This document shows, in pieces, positions 1-8,881 of a stretch of 37,039 bases of DNA. The position numbers and the translations under genes were made by a program. The notes beneath the pieces were generated by a model that saw only the letters and a program-made list of their open reading frames with translations, made no database searches and was not told the origin of the DNA. The number at the start of each line of letters is the position of its first letter. Position 1 is the stretch's first letter. This stretch comes from JAKJEP01 sp964580995 (GTDB taxonomy: Bacteria; Planctomycetota; Phycisphaerae; Sedimentisphaerales; SM23-30), in the NCBI GenBank assembly GCA_964580995.1, contig CAZOMV010000056.1, positions 1 to 37,039 on the forward strand, in the 5' to 3' direction.

Positions 1-235
1 GAGTTTGCTCGGCTGTCGACTGCCATTGCCGGCTGCCGGCCTGTGCCGCGGCAAGGATCTCCCCGCCGCTGCCCGGCTCCCGGCTGATGGTGATATAGTC
101 TATGTCGATATTGCTTTCCGCCAGGCGAAGCTGTTTTTCCGATTTGATTTGCTGGTCACGGGAGATTTCCCATTGACGCATCTGGTGTTCGACAATATGG
201 TTCATTTCACGTGATTGATAATGTTTGGCCGACAT
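1..235 (-). CDS. Putative cytidylate-kinase-like protein, N-terminal fragment
   Basis: The fragment is the first 78 codons of a gene that runs off the left edge. The start is the ATG at 235-233, with GGGAG about 9 nt upstream. Residues 1-45 are polar and likely helical. They are followed by DYITISREPGSGG at about 46-58. ITISREPGSGG matches the modified P-loop of the cytidylate-kinase-like family (AAA_26), which would bind ATP and phosphorylate a nucleotide or similar substrate; the real substrate is unknown. The residues after the glycine loop (EILAAAQAGSRQWQ) are not a convincing match to the usual 'LAxxLG' helix, so a frameshift or a divergent member is possible. The gene lies directly downstream of conserved element copy A, which probably forms its mRNA leader. 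The family call rests on one motif. Confidence 0.5.
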   Translation of the reverse strand, partial: MSAKHYQSREMNHIVEHQMRQWEISRDQQIKSEKQLRLAESNIDIDYITISREPGSGGEILAAAQAGSRQWQSTAEQT

Positions 236-290
236 AATCAAGGCTCCCACGAAACGTAAACAAAAAAAATCCTTCTATTCACATATATTA

Positions 291-373
291 GACGCCAGCG
301 TCAAAAGCTCGTCGTCCCCTTGTTATTGGGGAGCCGGAGCCGTTTTGGGAGGTCAATATCGACTTTTGGCGTC
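291..373 (-). repeat. Conserved 83-nt intergenic element, copy A (possible structured RNA)
   Basis: Read on the minus strand this aligns without gaps to 26517-26599 on the plus strand, with 69 of 83 bases identical by hand count. The ends form an 8-bp inverted repeat when one flanking base on each side is included (AGACGCCA / TGGCGTCT). Inside are CAAAAG/CTTTTG arms, a near-perfect 12-bp palindrome (GTCGATATTGAC), and a hairpin TCCCC-AATAACAA-GGGGA. A run of eight T lies about 21 nt past the 3' end (269-262). The element sits 55 nt ahead of the start codon at 235, in the same orientation as that gene. It could be a riboswitch-like leader, a small RNA or a MITE-like repeat. I recognise no known family. 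The rest of 236-514 is AT-rich and holds nothing else I can identify. Confidence 0.75.
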
Positions 374-381
374 TCCATCAT

Positions 382-390
382 ATTATATCA
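382..390 (-). promoter_or_regulatory. Extended -10 promoter ahead of conserved element copy A
   Basis: On the minus strand TGATATAAT reads as a perfect extended -10 (TGnTATAAT), with TATAAT at 387-382. No good -35 is visible, as is usual for extended -10 promoters. The predicted start, about 7 nt downstream (near 374-376), falls at the first bases of copy A, so the element would be the 5' end of the transcript leading into the gene at 235. Confidence 0.5.
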
Positions 391-514
391 AATTTCGGAT
401 AAAAGAAATATATTTTTGGATTAACTCCAAAAAAGTTGGTGAACATAAAGTCCATTATAGTTATTGCTTTATACCGATATATGCTGGAGCTTTAAAGCGT
501 TAAAACCAAAATAT

Positions 515-616
515 TTAAATCAAAACTACTTCCGGATCATTACAGCTAAGCCAATCTGAAGATATCATGGCGAAACCCCGCAAGTCGATCATACAATTCC
601 GGTTCAAATCCTCCTC
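515..616 (-). pseudogene. Out-of-frame dockerin-like tail of the GH2 gene
   Basis: Just past the GH2 stop codon (TGA at 606-604), the -1 frame from about 616 encodes EEDLNRNCMIDL, then RGFAMISSDWLSCNDPE, and ends at TAA (517-515). This is the same module that ends the other exported proteins here (DLNxDCxxxL ... DWLxCNDP). The two frames join cleanly if one base is added to the GGG at 618-616: the C-terminus LLGYAG would then continue as GEEDLNRNC. So the GH2 protein has lost its tail through a single-base deletion, or the sequence has a homopolymer error, or ribosomes shift here. The third and fifth calcium-loop positions of this copy are N and N rather than N and D. Confidence 0.8.
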
Positions 617-3600
617 CCAGCATAACCGAGCAAATTTCGCAGAAGCCGTTCCGCTGCCGGGTGCCGGCCCAGGTTTTCGCGGATTAGCATGGTATTGAGA
701 ATAATCCGGCCCTCACCGAGATTGTAAACAGAAAGGATCAGGCCGGAGGCGTAATCCTGGGACGCTTTGATGGATCCGGCCACTGCCTGAGCAGGGGGAT
801 CCTGCCCCATCCAGACTGCGGAGGGGATCAGTTCCCGGTAGAAAGTGTAATCCAGCAGCCCGCCGGTGGGCAGATCTGCAAAAAACGGATGCTTTTTGGC
901 CCAAACGTCTGTCAGGTAGAGCCAGCTATAAATATGGGTTAACGTGCCCTTGTTATCCAAAGGCAGCCAGCCGGTCGGTTGATCGTCTTTTTGAAATACG
1001 GCGGGGGAAAGAAATATCGCGGTTGCCCCTTGCCGGATTCGTTCGGTCAAATCCTGGAAGGCAAGCCCGGTATCCATAGCCGCAGGCCGGGTATTTGAAA
1101 CTAAAATAACATCATGAATTTTCGCTGCCGCCGGATCGAAGGAGCGAACTGTAATGCCGTGTCCGGTCAACCATTCCCTCAATGGAGCATCCTCACCCCA
1201 GAGTACTATTTCGGTTTCTATGGAGGGCATTTTGGCCGGGTCATCCACAAAAAATTCTGTCTTGCCGCCGGCCGCGGCGGCCCCTTTTTCGAAATTCGCC
1301 AGAAACTGATAGCTGCCGGCAGGGCCGTCGATCTGTATGGTTTCCGTAAAAATCGGCATGGCCAGAGGAAGTTCCTTTTGGTCCTGCGTTTCCGGAATCG
1401 TGATCGAAATGACCCGATCCAGCAATCGCTGATGATCCGGGCCGAGCACACAGAGCCGGACCAGATACTCGCCCGGCGGTAGCATATCCTCGTTGGCCAA
1501 TACCGCCTCCAGCTTTATATCGGTTCCCCGGTAAAGGTTTGCCGGCTCGGCGAAGAGACACAGACGCAAAGGGGCAAAACCATCAAAGATTGCTTCTATC
1601 GTACCGGGTTTGAATTCCCGAAACGGAGTGGTTAACCCTTCGCCGGTCATTACATGATCGATCATACCGGTCAGATTATACCCAACCAGATTTGGATTGG
1701 ACCGAATTGCGTTCAGGCCCAGGGTACGCTGGGAAGCCATACGGGCCAGACTTTCGGCGAAAAAGTCGGTCGGTCTGGCATAGCATTCGTCTAAGCGCCA
1801 GTTTTCCCAGTCCGTCAAAAAACGGTTTAATTTATCCGCATAAAATTGTCCATCTTCCAGGTTTTTCTTGCCCAGCCGTTCGAAATGGCGAACGGTACGC
1901 CACAGGTCCACCGCACTGCCAATCCCATACTCGGAAAGGAAGACGTGATTCGGGCTGTCCTGGCCCATGGTACGCAGAAAGTTGGTCATATTAGCCTGCT
2001 GCGGTACTGGTGGATATACATGCGCATCCCCTGCCTGCGCCCAATACCCGCCTATGCCGGTACTTACGCCGGGTTTCGCAGAAGCCAGTTGTCGAAAGAG
2101 AATTTTATTTGGGTTCTGGATCACGTAATAATCGCAGTATCCGCGATCGCCCTGATAAAAGGTGCCGGTAATTCGGAACGTTCCTGCATACGGGGCCGTC
2201 CAGCGGGCCACACCCATTTCTTCCGCTTCACAACCGCCGTGCAAGGCCACGAATCCCGGCGGGCAGCCATGCAGTTCCTGGTTCGAGGTATTCTGAAAAA
2301 GAGCGGGTACGTTTTGATAGCGCGGCGGACTAAAATGCCACCAGGGAACGGCGGCGCCGGCCAGCAGATTGGTAAACAAGGTCAAGACACGGGTATCCGG
2401 TTCCATTCGGTTTTCCGGCTTGGGGGCTACCCCATAGGACCAGGCGCCATTGGGATTTTTCTCGAAACTTATGTCTTCGGTAAGATTCCAGTTTTCCCGA
2501 TCAGACTCCTTTGATGGGCCATTTTTGCGGATGAGAATATCCACGGGCGTGGTATCCGCCCCGCAGCCGTCGGTCCCCACCCCTACGGCAAAATCGATCG
2601 TATCCTCCGTTTTTGCAGTAACCGTCAGATCAAACGGGACATCTTCAGGAATATCCGCATTCTGCGGTCCTTCCGCACCCAGCAGTGGTTCCCAGTCATG
2701 CGAACCGGGATTGCTGATGGAACCGGCTGCATATTGGCCGTCCCACCTTCCACTGTTGAGAAGAACCATGCGACTGGTGTCCAGGGAATGAACCAGAGGC
2801 AGGGATTGTACCGCATGCTGAAATTGAGCATTGTTTGGAATTTCATTGAGCAGTCCCCAGATGACAATGCTGGGATGATTGCGGTCCCGCAGAATAATCT
2901 GGGAGATGGAATGATCAAACCGCTGCCCCAGGGTTGGTTGCGCCGCGGTAATTTGAGAACTGCCGAAATGTTCCTCGTACACCATCAGTCCGATTTCATC
3001 GCATAGGTCTAACTGATACCGGATCGAGCCGCCCCAGATAAAACGCACCATATTGAAGCCCATTACCTTCATATTGAGAAAATCGCGCCGGGCCAGGTCC
3101 GGATCATGCGGAAATTGCAGGCCGATGGGATAATGGTTGACGGTATGGCTGGAACGCAGGAACAGGCGGCGGCCGTTGAGCCGGAAATATCCGTCCGCAA
3201 AACGAAAATCCCGAAATCCGCAGCGAGCCGAACATTCGTCCATGGAATCCGATTCTTCGGTCATAACCCGGGCGGTTATGCGATACAGATACGGGTCATT
3301 TAGCTCCCAAAGACGGGGATTCTTGATGGGAAGATTCGTTTCGATCGGAGTGGTGCCAGGAGGCAGATCGAAGGGAGTCTCGATATTCGCGATGGTTTCT
3401 CCGCTGGCCGCCGGAGCCGCTGTACATTGCAGACGGCCCTGGATTCTATGATTGGTGGCGTTGTGTACGGCAGAGCGAATTCCTAGAATTCCCGTGGCAG
3501 GGTCGGGATTGACAACCAGGTCTTCCATTCTCACGGCCGGGGCTATAAGTAATTCAACCGAATCGGTAATTCCGCCATGGTTATATGCCGCACCCGCCCC

Positions 3601-4137
3601 ATAGGGCATCACCTTACATCGATGCGGAGTTTCCCCCAAGGTCAGGCCGTCAATCCGTTCCTGGGTTGGATTCAAAACCCGAACCGCTAAACAATTTTTA
3701 GTTCCGACTATAACCGCCTTTGTGATATCCAGAGTAAATGGCGTTTCGCCCCCTTCATGTTCGCCTGCATAAACATTATTTACCCATACCTCGGCCTTAT
3801 AGTCCACGGCCCAGAATCGCAGCAAATACCGGCCCTCGTTATGGGGATTGGCCGGCACTTCAAATTCCCGCCAATACCATACTAAACCGTGATAACCGGG
3901 AAAGGCATCCTGAATGATCCAGGGAACTTTTGTCTTCCTGGCATCTGCCTGGGGAGTACGATACCACTGCTGATCCTTGCCCGCATTGTCGGGATCGGTC
4001 GCCAGCAGCCAGTTATCACCATCTAAGGAAATGATGTTACCAGGAATGAGTGGGCCGGCTTGGACGGGCGAAACGGAGAACTCTACTACTTGGGGTACAA
4101 GAACCAATATCGTCAGAACAGCAAACACCTTCCGCAT
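604..4137 (-). CDS. Exported GH2 glycoside hydrolase with inserted permuted module
   Basis: Probable secreted beta-galactosidase/beta-glucuronidase-type enzyme, 1177 aa. The ATG at 4137 is chosen because GGAGG lies 7 nt upstream and a clear signal peptide follows (MRKVFAVLTILVLVPQ). Domains: N-terminal sugar-binding jelly roll (about 60-180, RYLLRFWAVDYKAEVWVN), Ig-like domain, then a TIM barrel with the acid/base Glu at about 432 (IWGLLNE) and nucleophile Glu at about 736 (FLSEYG). The two glutamates are about 300 residues apart, far more than usual, because a roughly 190-residue beta module (about 495-684) interrupts the barrel, and that module is in permuted order. After the barrel come an Ig-like region and an amidotransferase-like domain (from about 1010). 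The stop cuts off a dockerin still readable in the next frame. It is the last gene of the 10156-604 operon, 79 nt after its neighbour. Exact substrate unknown. Confidence 0.88.
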   Translation of the reverse strand: MRKVFAVLTILVLVPQVVEFSVSPVQAGPLIPGNIISLDGDNWLLATDPDNAGKDQQWYRTPQADARKTKVPWIIQDAFPGYHGLVWYWREFEVPANPHNEGRYLLRFWAVDYKAEVWVNNVYAGEHEGGETPFTLDITKAVIVGTKNCLAVRVLNPTQERIDGLTLGETPHRCKVMPYGAGAAYNHGGITDSVELLIAPAVRMEDLVVNPDPATGILGIRSAVHNATNHRIQGRLQCTAAPAASGETIANIETPFDLPPGTTPIETNLPIKNPRLWELNDPYLYRITARVMTEESDSMDECSARCGFRDFRFADGYFRLNGRRLFLRSSHTVNHYPIGLQFPHDPDLARRDFLNMKVMGFNMVRFIWGGSIRYQLDLCDEIGLMVYEEHFGSSQITAAQPTLGQRFDHSISQIILRDRNHPSIVIWGLLNEIPNNAQFQHAVQSLPLVHSLDTSRMVLLNSGRWDGQYAAGSISNPGSHDWEPLLGAEGPQNADIPEDVPFDLTVTAKTEDTIDFAVGVGTDGCGADTTPVDILIRKNGPSKESDRENWNLTEDISFEKNPNGAWSYGVAPKPENRMEPDTRVLTLFTNLLAGAAVPWWHFSPPRYQNVPALFQNTSNQELHGCPPGFVALHGGCEAEEMGVARWTAPYAGTFRITGTFYQGDRGYCDYYVIQNPNKILFRQLASAKPGVSTGIGGYWAQAGDAHVYPPVPQQANMTNFLRTMGQDSPNHVFLSEYGIGSAVDLWRTVRHFERLGKKNLEDGQFYADKLNRFLTDWENWRLDECYARPTDFFAESLARMASQRTLGLNAIRSNPNLVGYNLTGMIDHVMTGEGLTTPFREFKPGTIEAIFDGFAPLRLCLFAEPANLYRGTDIKLEAVLANEDMLPPGEYLVRLCVLGPDHQRLLDRVISITIPETQDQKELPLAMPIFTETIQIDGPAGSYQFLANFEKGAAAAGGKTEFFVDDPAKMPSIETEIVLWGEDAPLREWLTGHGITVRSFDPAAAKIHDVILVSNTRPAAMDTGLAFQDLTERIRQGATAIFLSPAVFQKDDQPTGWLPLDNKGTLTHIYSWLYLTDVWAKKHPFFADLPTGGLLDYTFYRELIPSAVWMGQDPPAQAVAGSIKASQDYASGLILSVYNLGEGRIILNTMLIRENLGRHPAAERLLRNLLGYAGRRI

Positions 4138-4216
4138 CTTTTTGCCTCCATGAGCCGTTGCGAAAAAACGGATGATTGTTATTTCTAAAAGAGGGATGGC
4201 CAGACAAGCCAATCGC

Positions 4217-7200
4217 CTACCAGGCTAGAGAGCAGTTGCTATCCGTCGGATCATTGCACTGTAGCCAATCGGAAGCGATAAGGCCCAGATCCTGCAGGTT
4301 AATAACGCAATCCTTATTCAAATCACCGTCAAAGTAGATGCCGATATTCTCGCAGGTGGGGATTTCAATAGCGGCTTCCAGCGGGGTGGTGTCGGAACCT
4401 CCGCCGTCCGTTCCCGCTCCGACGGTAAAATCAATGGTATCCCCGGCATTCACCTCCACAAAAAAGTCAAAGGAAGAGGTGCCCCCGGTATCGAGCCGGC
4501 TGAACAACAACGAAGTGTAATTACGAATAATGTAATAATCACACCGGCCGACGTTTCCGCTATAAAAGGCGCCCCGGACAATATAAGTCCCAGCGGCCGG
4601 CGCGGTCCAGCGGGCCACACAAAGATATTCCACTCCATAGCCATTGTGCAGGGCGGCCATGCCCGGCGGACATCCATAGACATCGGCAGTAGTGGTGTTT
4701 TTATAAACGGCGGGAACCATACCGGGCATAATGGAAAGAAAATGCCACCACGGACAGGGTACACCCGAATACCCTTTAATATTATGGGTAAATAAAGTCA
4801 GGCTGCCGGTGTTCGGCTGGGCGCGATTGGTCGCCCTGGGAGAGTGTCCATAGGACCAGGGACCATTGGGATTGCTGGTAAAGGCCAAATCCTCCCAAAA
4901 GTCCCAACGATTTACGGCAGGATTTTCCGATGGTTTATTATTCGCCGTCCAGTTGGCGGCCAGTGCTGCCACATCGGCTAAATCCACATGACAATCCTGA
5001 TTGACATCGCCGGGGAGGCCATAGCCATGCTCCTGCATGGTCTGACAATTTTCGGGAATAAAAACCGGCTTCCAGCAGGTATTATGCCCGACCAGATCGC
5101 TCTGCCCATCCCGGATGACCGCATGAATATAAATATCCCCGGATAAATAATCGTCGGGAAGATTATGGGACCACAGGAACGAACCCTGTTCGGCGGGAAT
5201 ATCATTGGCATCGGCAATGGGTACCATATAGGACCATTTCAGATCCGTCCAGTAAAGATCCACGGTGCAGGCATCGCTTTCCGCATCCTGATAGCTCCAG
5301 GCAATCCGGATGGTATCCCCTAGACCCATCGGCTCATTCAGCGTAATCAGAGGATGCTGGTTGGCAGGGAGGGTATAGCTTTTGCCGGCCAGCCAGGTAT
5401 TTTTCAGCCAGTTGCAGCGGGCGGCAAAGGAGGCCTTGATGCTTTCCTTCTGGCTATATGATAGCACAAACGGACCCCAGCTATTTGGATAGGCTTCGTA
5501 ATGAAGGTCTATTTCATCGCTCAGATCCGCTTCATATTTTTCGTATTCTTCATCGAGCCTGCTGCATAAATCTTGCACGATATCATAATTCTTCAATAGA
5601 TCGTCCAGAATCACCAGGAACCGGTTATTCAAGGCCGGATTGGCCATCACCCTCTCCTGCCAATAATTGTAATAGTTGGCGTAATTATAGGCGTACGGAT
5701 CCAGATTATGCGCAGAAGCAAAATAATGGGTGTAGTCATGGCTGATCCATTGCCATTTCGCCTCCGGTTCGGCAGGATGAATGAGAGTATAATTACTGCC
5801 CATGATATCGAAATTGGGACCGCAAACATTGATGGCCCACTTGTAGAGCCATTGATCCAGATCCACCGTATTCTCCATGGCGCTGGTAATCTCATTTTCC
5901 GGGGTCCGGGCAAAAAGATATGTCAGGTCAATCAAACTCTGGAATGAGCCGAAGGCATCGCTCTTTTTCTCATACAATTTCGGATAGACTCCCGGATACA
6001 GTGCCGGATCGTAATAGTCCAGTGCGGAGGAAAATTGGTGCGTCCCATAGGGCCAGTCAATCGCGTTGGCCTTATAAATCTCACCCTCCTCATCCATGCC
6101 CCGTCTTTTCAGGGAGGAGGCGCTGAGAGATTCCTCCGCCATAAAGACCCCATAAAAATCGCCGTTAATATAGTACCGCACCACCTCCGTCGCCAGATTT
6201 CCCTGCCCCAGCGACCAGAACAAATCATGCACCGCTTTCTGCTGCACGGGCATATGCATTACTAAATCCAGACTGCTCAGCTCCCGCAGATATTCCGTTT
6301 TATTGAAGGCGATCTTCCAGCCTTTTTTGGGCTGGTCGCGCCAACCCTGGCCGCGCAGGTGAATGCCGACGTGATCATAGACGATTCCCTCCGCCACCAG
6401 GGCGGCCTCCACATAGTTGTGGCTCCAGATATTCGCCAGCAGATAATCATAATTTTCCTCCGGAATGATTAAAAAATAACACGAAGCATTGCTGATGATT
6501 TCGTGGTCATAGACGAAATACGCCTTATTCGGATTGGGTTCCCCCTCATCCGGCCAGGTCCAGCTGCGGGCGCTACTGTCCGTCGCCGTGACCCGGTAAC
6601 GTACCAGGGTCTGGGAATCCATGGCTGGGATGGCCGCCCCGTAGATTCCGTCGCCGGCCAGACCATCACCATGGCTGCCGTCATCATACATGGCCAGGGT
6701 TTGTATCTGGCTGGGAACCTGATAAGGCTTATTAAAGGTCTCATAGTGGAGTGTGACAGCCGCAATCGTTTCCATACTAGTCACCTTGGCGGTAACAGTA
6801 ACCGGATCGCTGGAGGTGGGCGTGGCAGGGGAATGGACTATCTTCTCTACATCGACGAAGGGTGGCAGGCCAGTGGAAGAAACCGAATTGGCGGAACCGG
6901 GTGTTCCCAGGGGTGGAAAGTACTCATCGCCCACGCTGGGATTGACAGGAAAGCTGTCTGCCATATCAACCGCGTCGAATGACATTCGGCAGGTTCGCCA
7001 GTTTCCGGGCTGGTGGTTGTCCGAGTCTGGATCCAGACATTCCAGCGACTGCCCGGTTTGATCCGGCCCGATCGGCCAGGGCGGCTCATCCCGGTATCGA
7101 ACCGTATCGACCATAAAACCCAGATTGTTTTTAAGCAGGATTTGTTCCCCGCCATTCGAGAGCTGATCCCCGCTCCTGGCAAAATTGCCGGCGGCATTGG

Positions 7201-8056
7201 CAATACCGTAATGCGCGGTCACGGCGGCAGCATGGGAACAAACGGCCAGATACGAATTGGCACTCAGGAGTTGTCCGGCAAATTCATATAAAATCCCTTC
7301 CTCGTCCCACAGTTGCCACCCGGTCAGATCGATGGTTCCCATGGATCGATTATACAATTCGATATATTCCCCGTCGGGATCATCGCCATCCTGCCAATAA
7401 TAGGGGGCATACGGAGTCCAGAAGGGATTGAAGGTTTCCATGTACCGCCATTTTTGGGGATTGTACATAATTTCGGTAATCACAATATCCCCGCCGCAGG
7501 AGGCCGCGGGGGAATTTGGCGTACCGGGGGAATAAGGCTGGCCGAAGCCCCAACTGCCGCCGTTATTGTTATCCCAGGTGGGATCCCATAGCTCCAGCGA
7601 GGGGCCATTGCCATCGGCTTCCGAGGGCCAGGGTCCGTTGTCATCGTAGGTGACTTCGTCAATCACGGTCCCGCCGGCATTCTTCAGGGCAATTCGCTCC
7701 CCGCTGCCATCCAGCCCGCCGGTGTAGGGACCATAGGAAATACTGGTGTTCAGGCCATAAAATGCAATCGCCTCCGCATCATCGTAAAAGACCAGATACC
7801 CGCCTGCCGCAATGATTGTTCCCCCCGGCAGGGTGAACATTACCTGTGTCGAGTCCTCCAGCTTCCACCCGCTGGCATTCACCGCGGTACTGCCGCGATT
7901 GTAGATTTCGACAAATTCTCCGCCGGTATTGGAGGCCGATGGGTTGTACATAATTTCGTTGATACCAATATCGGTCTCTCCGGCAGGGAGTTCGCTGATT
8001 ATCCCAAGGAGTGAAAATGCCGCTATCAGAAAATGAGATATAAGCACCTTGTTCAT
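4217..8056 (-). CDS. Exported lamin-tail / CotH-like / dockerin protein
   Basis: A 1279-aa secreted multidomain protein. The ATG at 8056 fits best: GGAAGGA lies just upstream and MNKVLISHFLIAAFSLLG is a signal peptide. In order: two lamin-tail domains (INEIMYNPS...EFVEIYNRG and IVITEIMYNPQ...EYIELYNRS), a beta-sandwich linker, a CotH-kinase-like domain from about 520 (GIHLRGQG, VRYYINGDFYGVFMAEES, LKRRG) with WISHDYTHYF at about 770, a dockerin-like motif near 1015 (GDVNQDCHVDLADV), a WSYG module (about 1047-1236) and a C-terminal dockerin-like tail (GDLNKDCVINLQDL, DWLQCNDP). CotH-family proteins are atypical protein kinases in spore coats, but bacterial exported relatives are mostly uncharacterised. 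It probably acts at the cell surface together with the neighbouring glycosidase. A TATAAT at 8099-8094 could give an internal promoter, but no clear -35 goes with it. Confidence 0.85.
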   Translation of the reverse strand: MNKVLISHFLIAAFSLLGIISELPAGETDIGINEIMYNPSASNTGGEFVEIYNRGSTAVNASGWKLEDSTQVMFTLPGGTIIAAGGYLVFYDDAEAIAFYGLNTSISYGPYTGGLDGSGERIALKNAGGTVIDEVTYDDNGPWPSEADGNGPSLELWDPTWDNNNGGSWGFGQPYSPGTPNSPAASCGGDIVITEIMYNPQKWRYMETFNPFWTPYAPYYWQDGDDPDGEYIELYNRSMGTIDLTGWQLWDEEGILYEFAGQLLSANSYLAVCSHAAAVTAHYGIANAAGNFARSGDQLSNGGEQILLKNNLGFMVDTVRYRDEPPWPIGPDQTGQSLECLDPDSDNHQPGNWRTCRMSFDAVDMADSFPVNPSVGDEYFPPLGTPGSANSVSSTGLPPFVDVEKIVHSPATPTSSDPVTVTAKVTSMETIAAVTLHYETFNKPYQVPSQIQTLAMYDDGSHGDGLAGDGIYGAAIPAMDSQTLVRYRVTATDSSARSWTWPDEGEPNPNKAYFVYDHEIISNASCYFLIIPEENYDYLLANIWSHNYVEAALVAEGIVYDHVGIHLRGQGWRDQPKKGWKIAFNKTEYLRELSSLDLVMHMPVQQKAVHDLFWSLGQGNLATEVVRYYINGDFYGVFMAEESLSASSLKRRGMDEEGEIYKANAIDWPYGTHQFSSALDYYDPALYPGVYPKLYEKKSDAFGSFQSLIDLTYLFARTPENEITSAMENTVDLDQWLYKWAINVCGPNFDIMGSNYTLIHPAEPEAKWQWISHDYTHYFASAHNLDPYAYNYANYYNYWQERVMANPALNNRFLVILDDLLKNYDIVQDLCSRLDEEYEKYEADLSDEIDLHYEAYPNSWGPFVLSYSQKESIKASFAARCNWLKNTWLAGKSYTLPANQHPLITLNEPMGLGDTIRIAWSYQDAESDACTVDLYWTDLKWSYMVPIADANDIPAEQGSFLWSHNLPDDYLSGDIYIHAVIRDGQSDLVGHNTCWKPVFIPENCQTMQEHGYGLPGDVNQDCHVDLADVAALAANWTANNKPSENPAVNRWDFWEDLAFTSNPNGPWSYGHSPRATNRAQPNTGSLTLFTHNIKGYSGVPCPWWHFLSIMPGMVPAVYKNTTTADVYGCPPGMAALHNGYGVEYLCVARWTAPAAGTYIVRGAFYSGNVGRCDYYIIRNYTSLLFSRLDTGGTSSFDFFVEVNAGDTIDFTVGAGTDGGGSDTTPLEAAIEIPTCENIGIYFDGDLNKDCVINLQDLGLIASDWLQCNDPTDSNCSLAW

Positions 8057-8132
8057 CCGTTCCGTCCTTCCTTTTACTATAGGAACAACAGTCATTATAA
8101 GCCAAATCCTCGCAAAATACCAGGCAGAAGCG

Positions 8133-8879
8133 TTAATCCATTACCAGCCCGCCGTTTACATCCAGAATCTCGCCGGTGATATACCGGGACCGGTCGCTAG
8201 CCAGAAAGAGAATGGCCTCCGCGACATCCAGCGGCTGGGCATATTCTTTAAAAGGAATTTTCGCGGCGAAGTCTTCATTGGTCTTTTCTCCCCAGGCGTC
8301 GGTCATTTCCGTTTGGGTCGGGCCGGGACAGACCGCGTTGACATTGATCTTATAGGGAGCCGCCTGCAGGGCCAGACTCTTGGTCAGGCACATCACGCCG
8401 GCCTTGCTGGCCGAATAATGGGCGCCGGCGGCCAGTCCCCCGATTTTCCCGGCGGCGGAGCCGATATTGATGATTTTGCCGTATTTTCGTTCTTTCATAT
8501 GGCGAAAGGTCTCCCGGCAAAACAGGAACACGCTGCGCAGGTTCACCGCCAGCATATGATCCCATTCGGTAACCTTGATATCGAGAATAGGAATCATTTT
8601 GCAGATCCCGGCACAATTAACCAAAATATCGATTTGCCCCATTTCTTCGATGGTCGATTGAACCACCCGCTTGACTTGCGGTTCGTTGGAAACATCGATG
8701 GCGTACGAGGCGATGTTCCGTTTTTTCTGTTTCAGAGATGTTGCCAGTTGCTCCAGTCCCTGCTGGTTATAATCGACCAACACCAGATTGGCGTTTTGTT
8801 CGGCGAATAAGGATACCGCGGCTTTGCCGATTCCGCCGGCGGCGCCAGTGATGATGGCGGTTTTTCCGGTAAGTGACAT
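8133..8879 (-). CDS. Short-chain dehydrogenase/reductase (SDR)
   Basis: Classical NAD(P)-dependent SDR, 248 aa, the usual length. It has the Rossmann motif TGAAGGIG (11-18), NCAG (88-91), catalytic Ser141, and the YSASK pair Tyr155/Lys159, followed by NAVCPGP and the C-terminal ITGEILDVNGG. The protein would oxidise or reduce a hydroxyl/keto group of a small substrate in the cytoplasm. It begins 2 nt after the stop of the LarA homologue, so the two are probably translationally coupled and work on the same compound, plausibly a sugar or sugar acid. Substrate cannot be read from the sequence. FabG-like and sugar-dehydrogenase branches are both possible. Confidence 0.92.
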   Translation of the reverse strand: MSLTGKTAIITGAAGGIGKAAVSLFAEQNANLVLVDYNQQGLEQLATSLKQKKRNIASYAIDVSNEPQVKRVVQSTIEEMGQIDILVNCAGICKMIPILDIKVTEWDHMLAVNLRSVFLFCRETFRHMKERKYGKIINIGSAAGKIGGLAAGAHYSASKAGVMCLTKSLALQAAPYKINVNAVCPGPTQTEMTDAWGEKTNEDFAAKIPFKEYAQPLDVAEAILFLASDRSRYITGEILDVNGGLVMD

Positions 8880-8881
8880 AT

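Noticed and set aside
225..503. 92-codon plus-strand open frame over the first intergenic region
   Set aside because: It runs backwards through conserved element copy A and the minus-strand promoter, has no ribosome site and no recognisable protein features.
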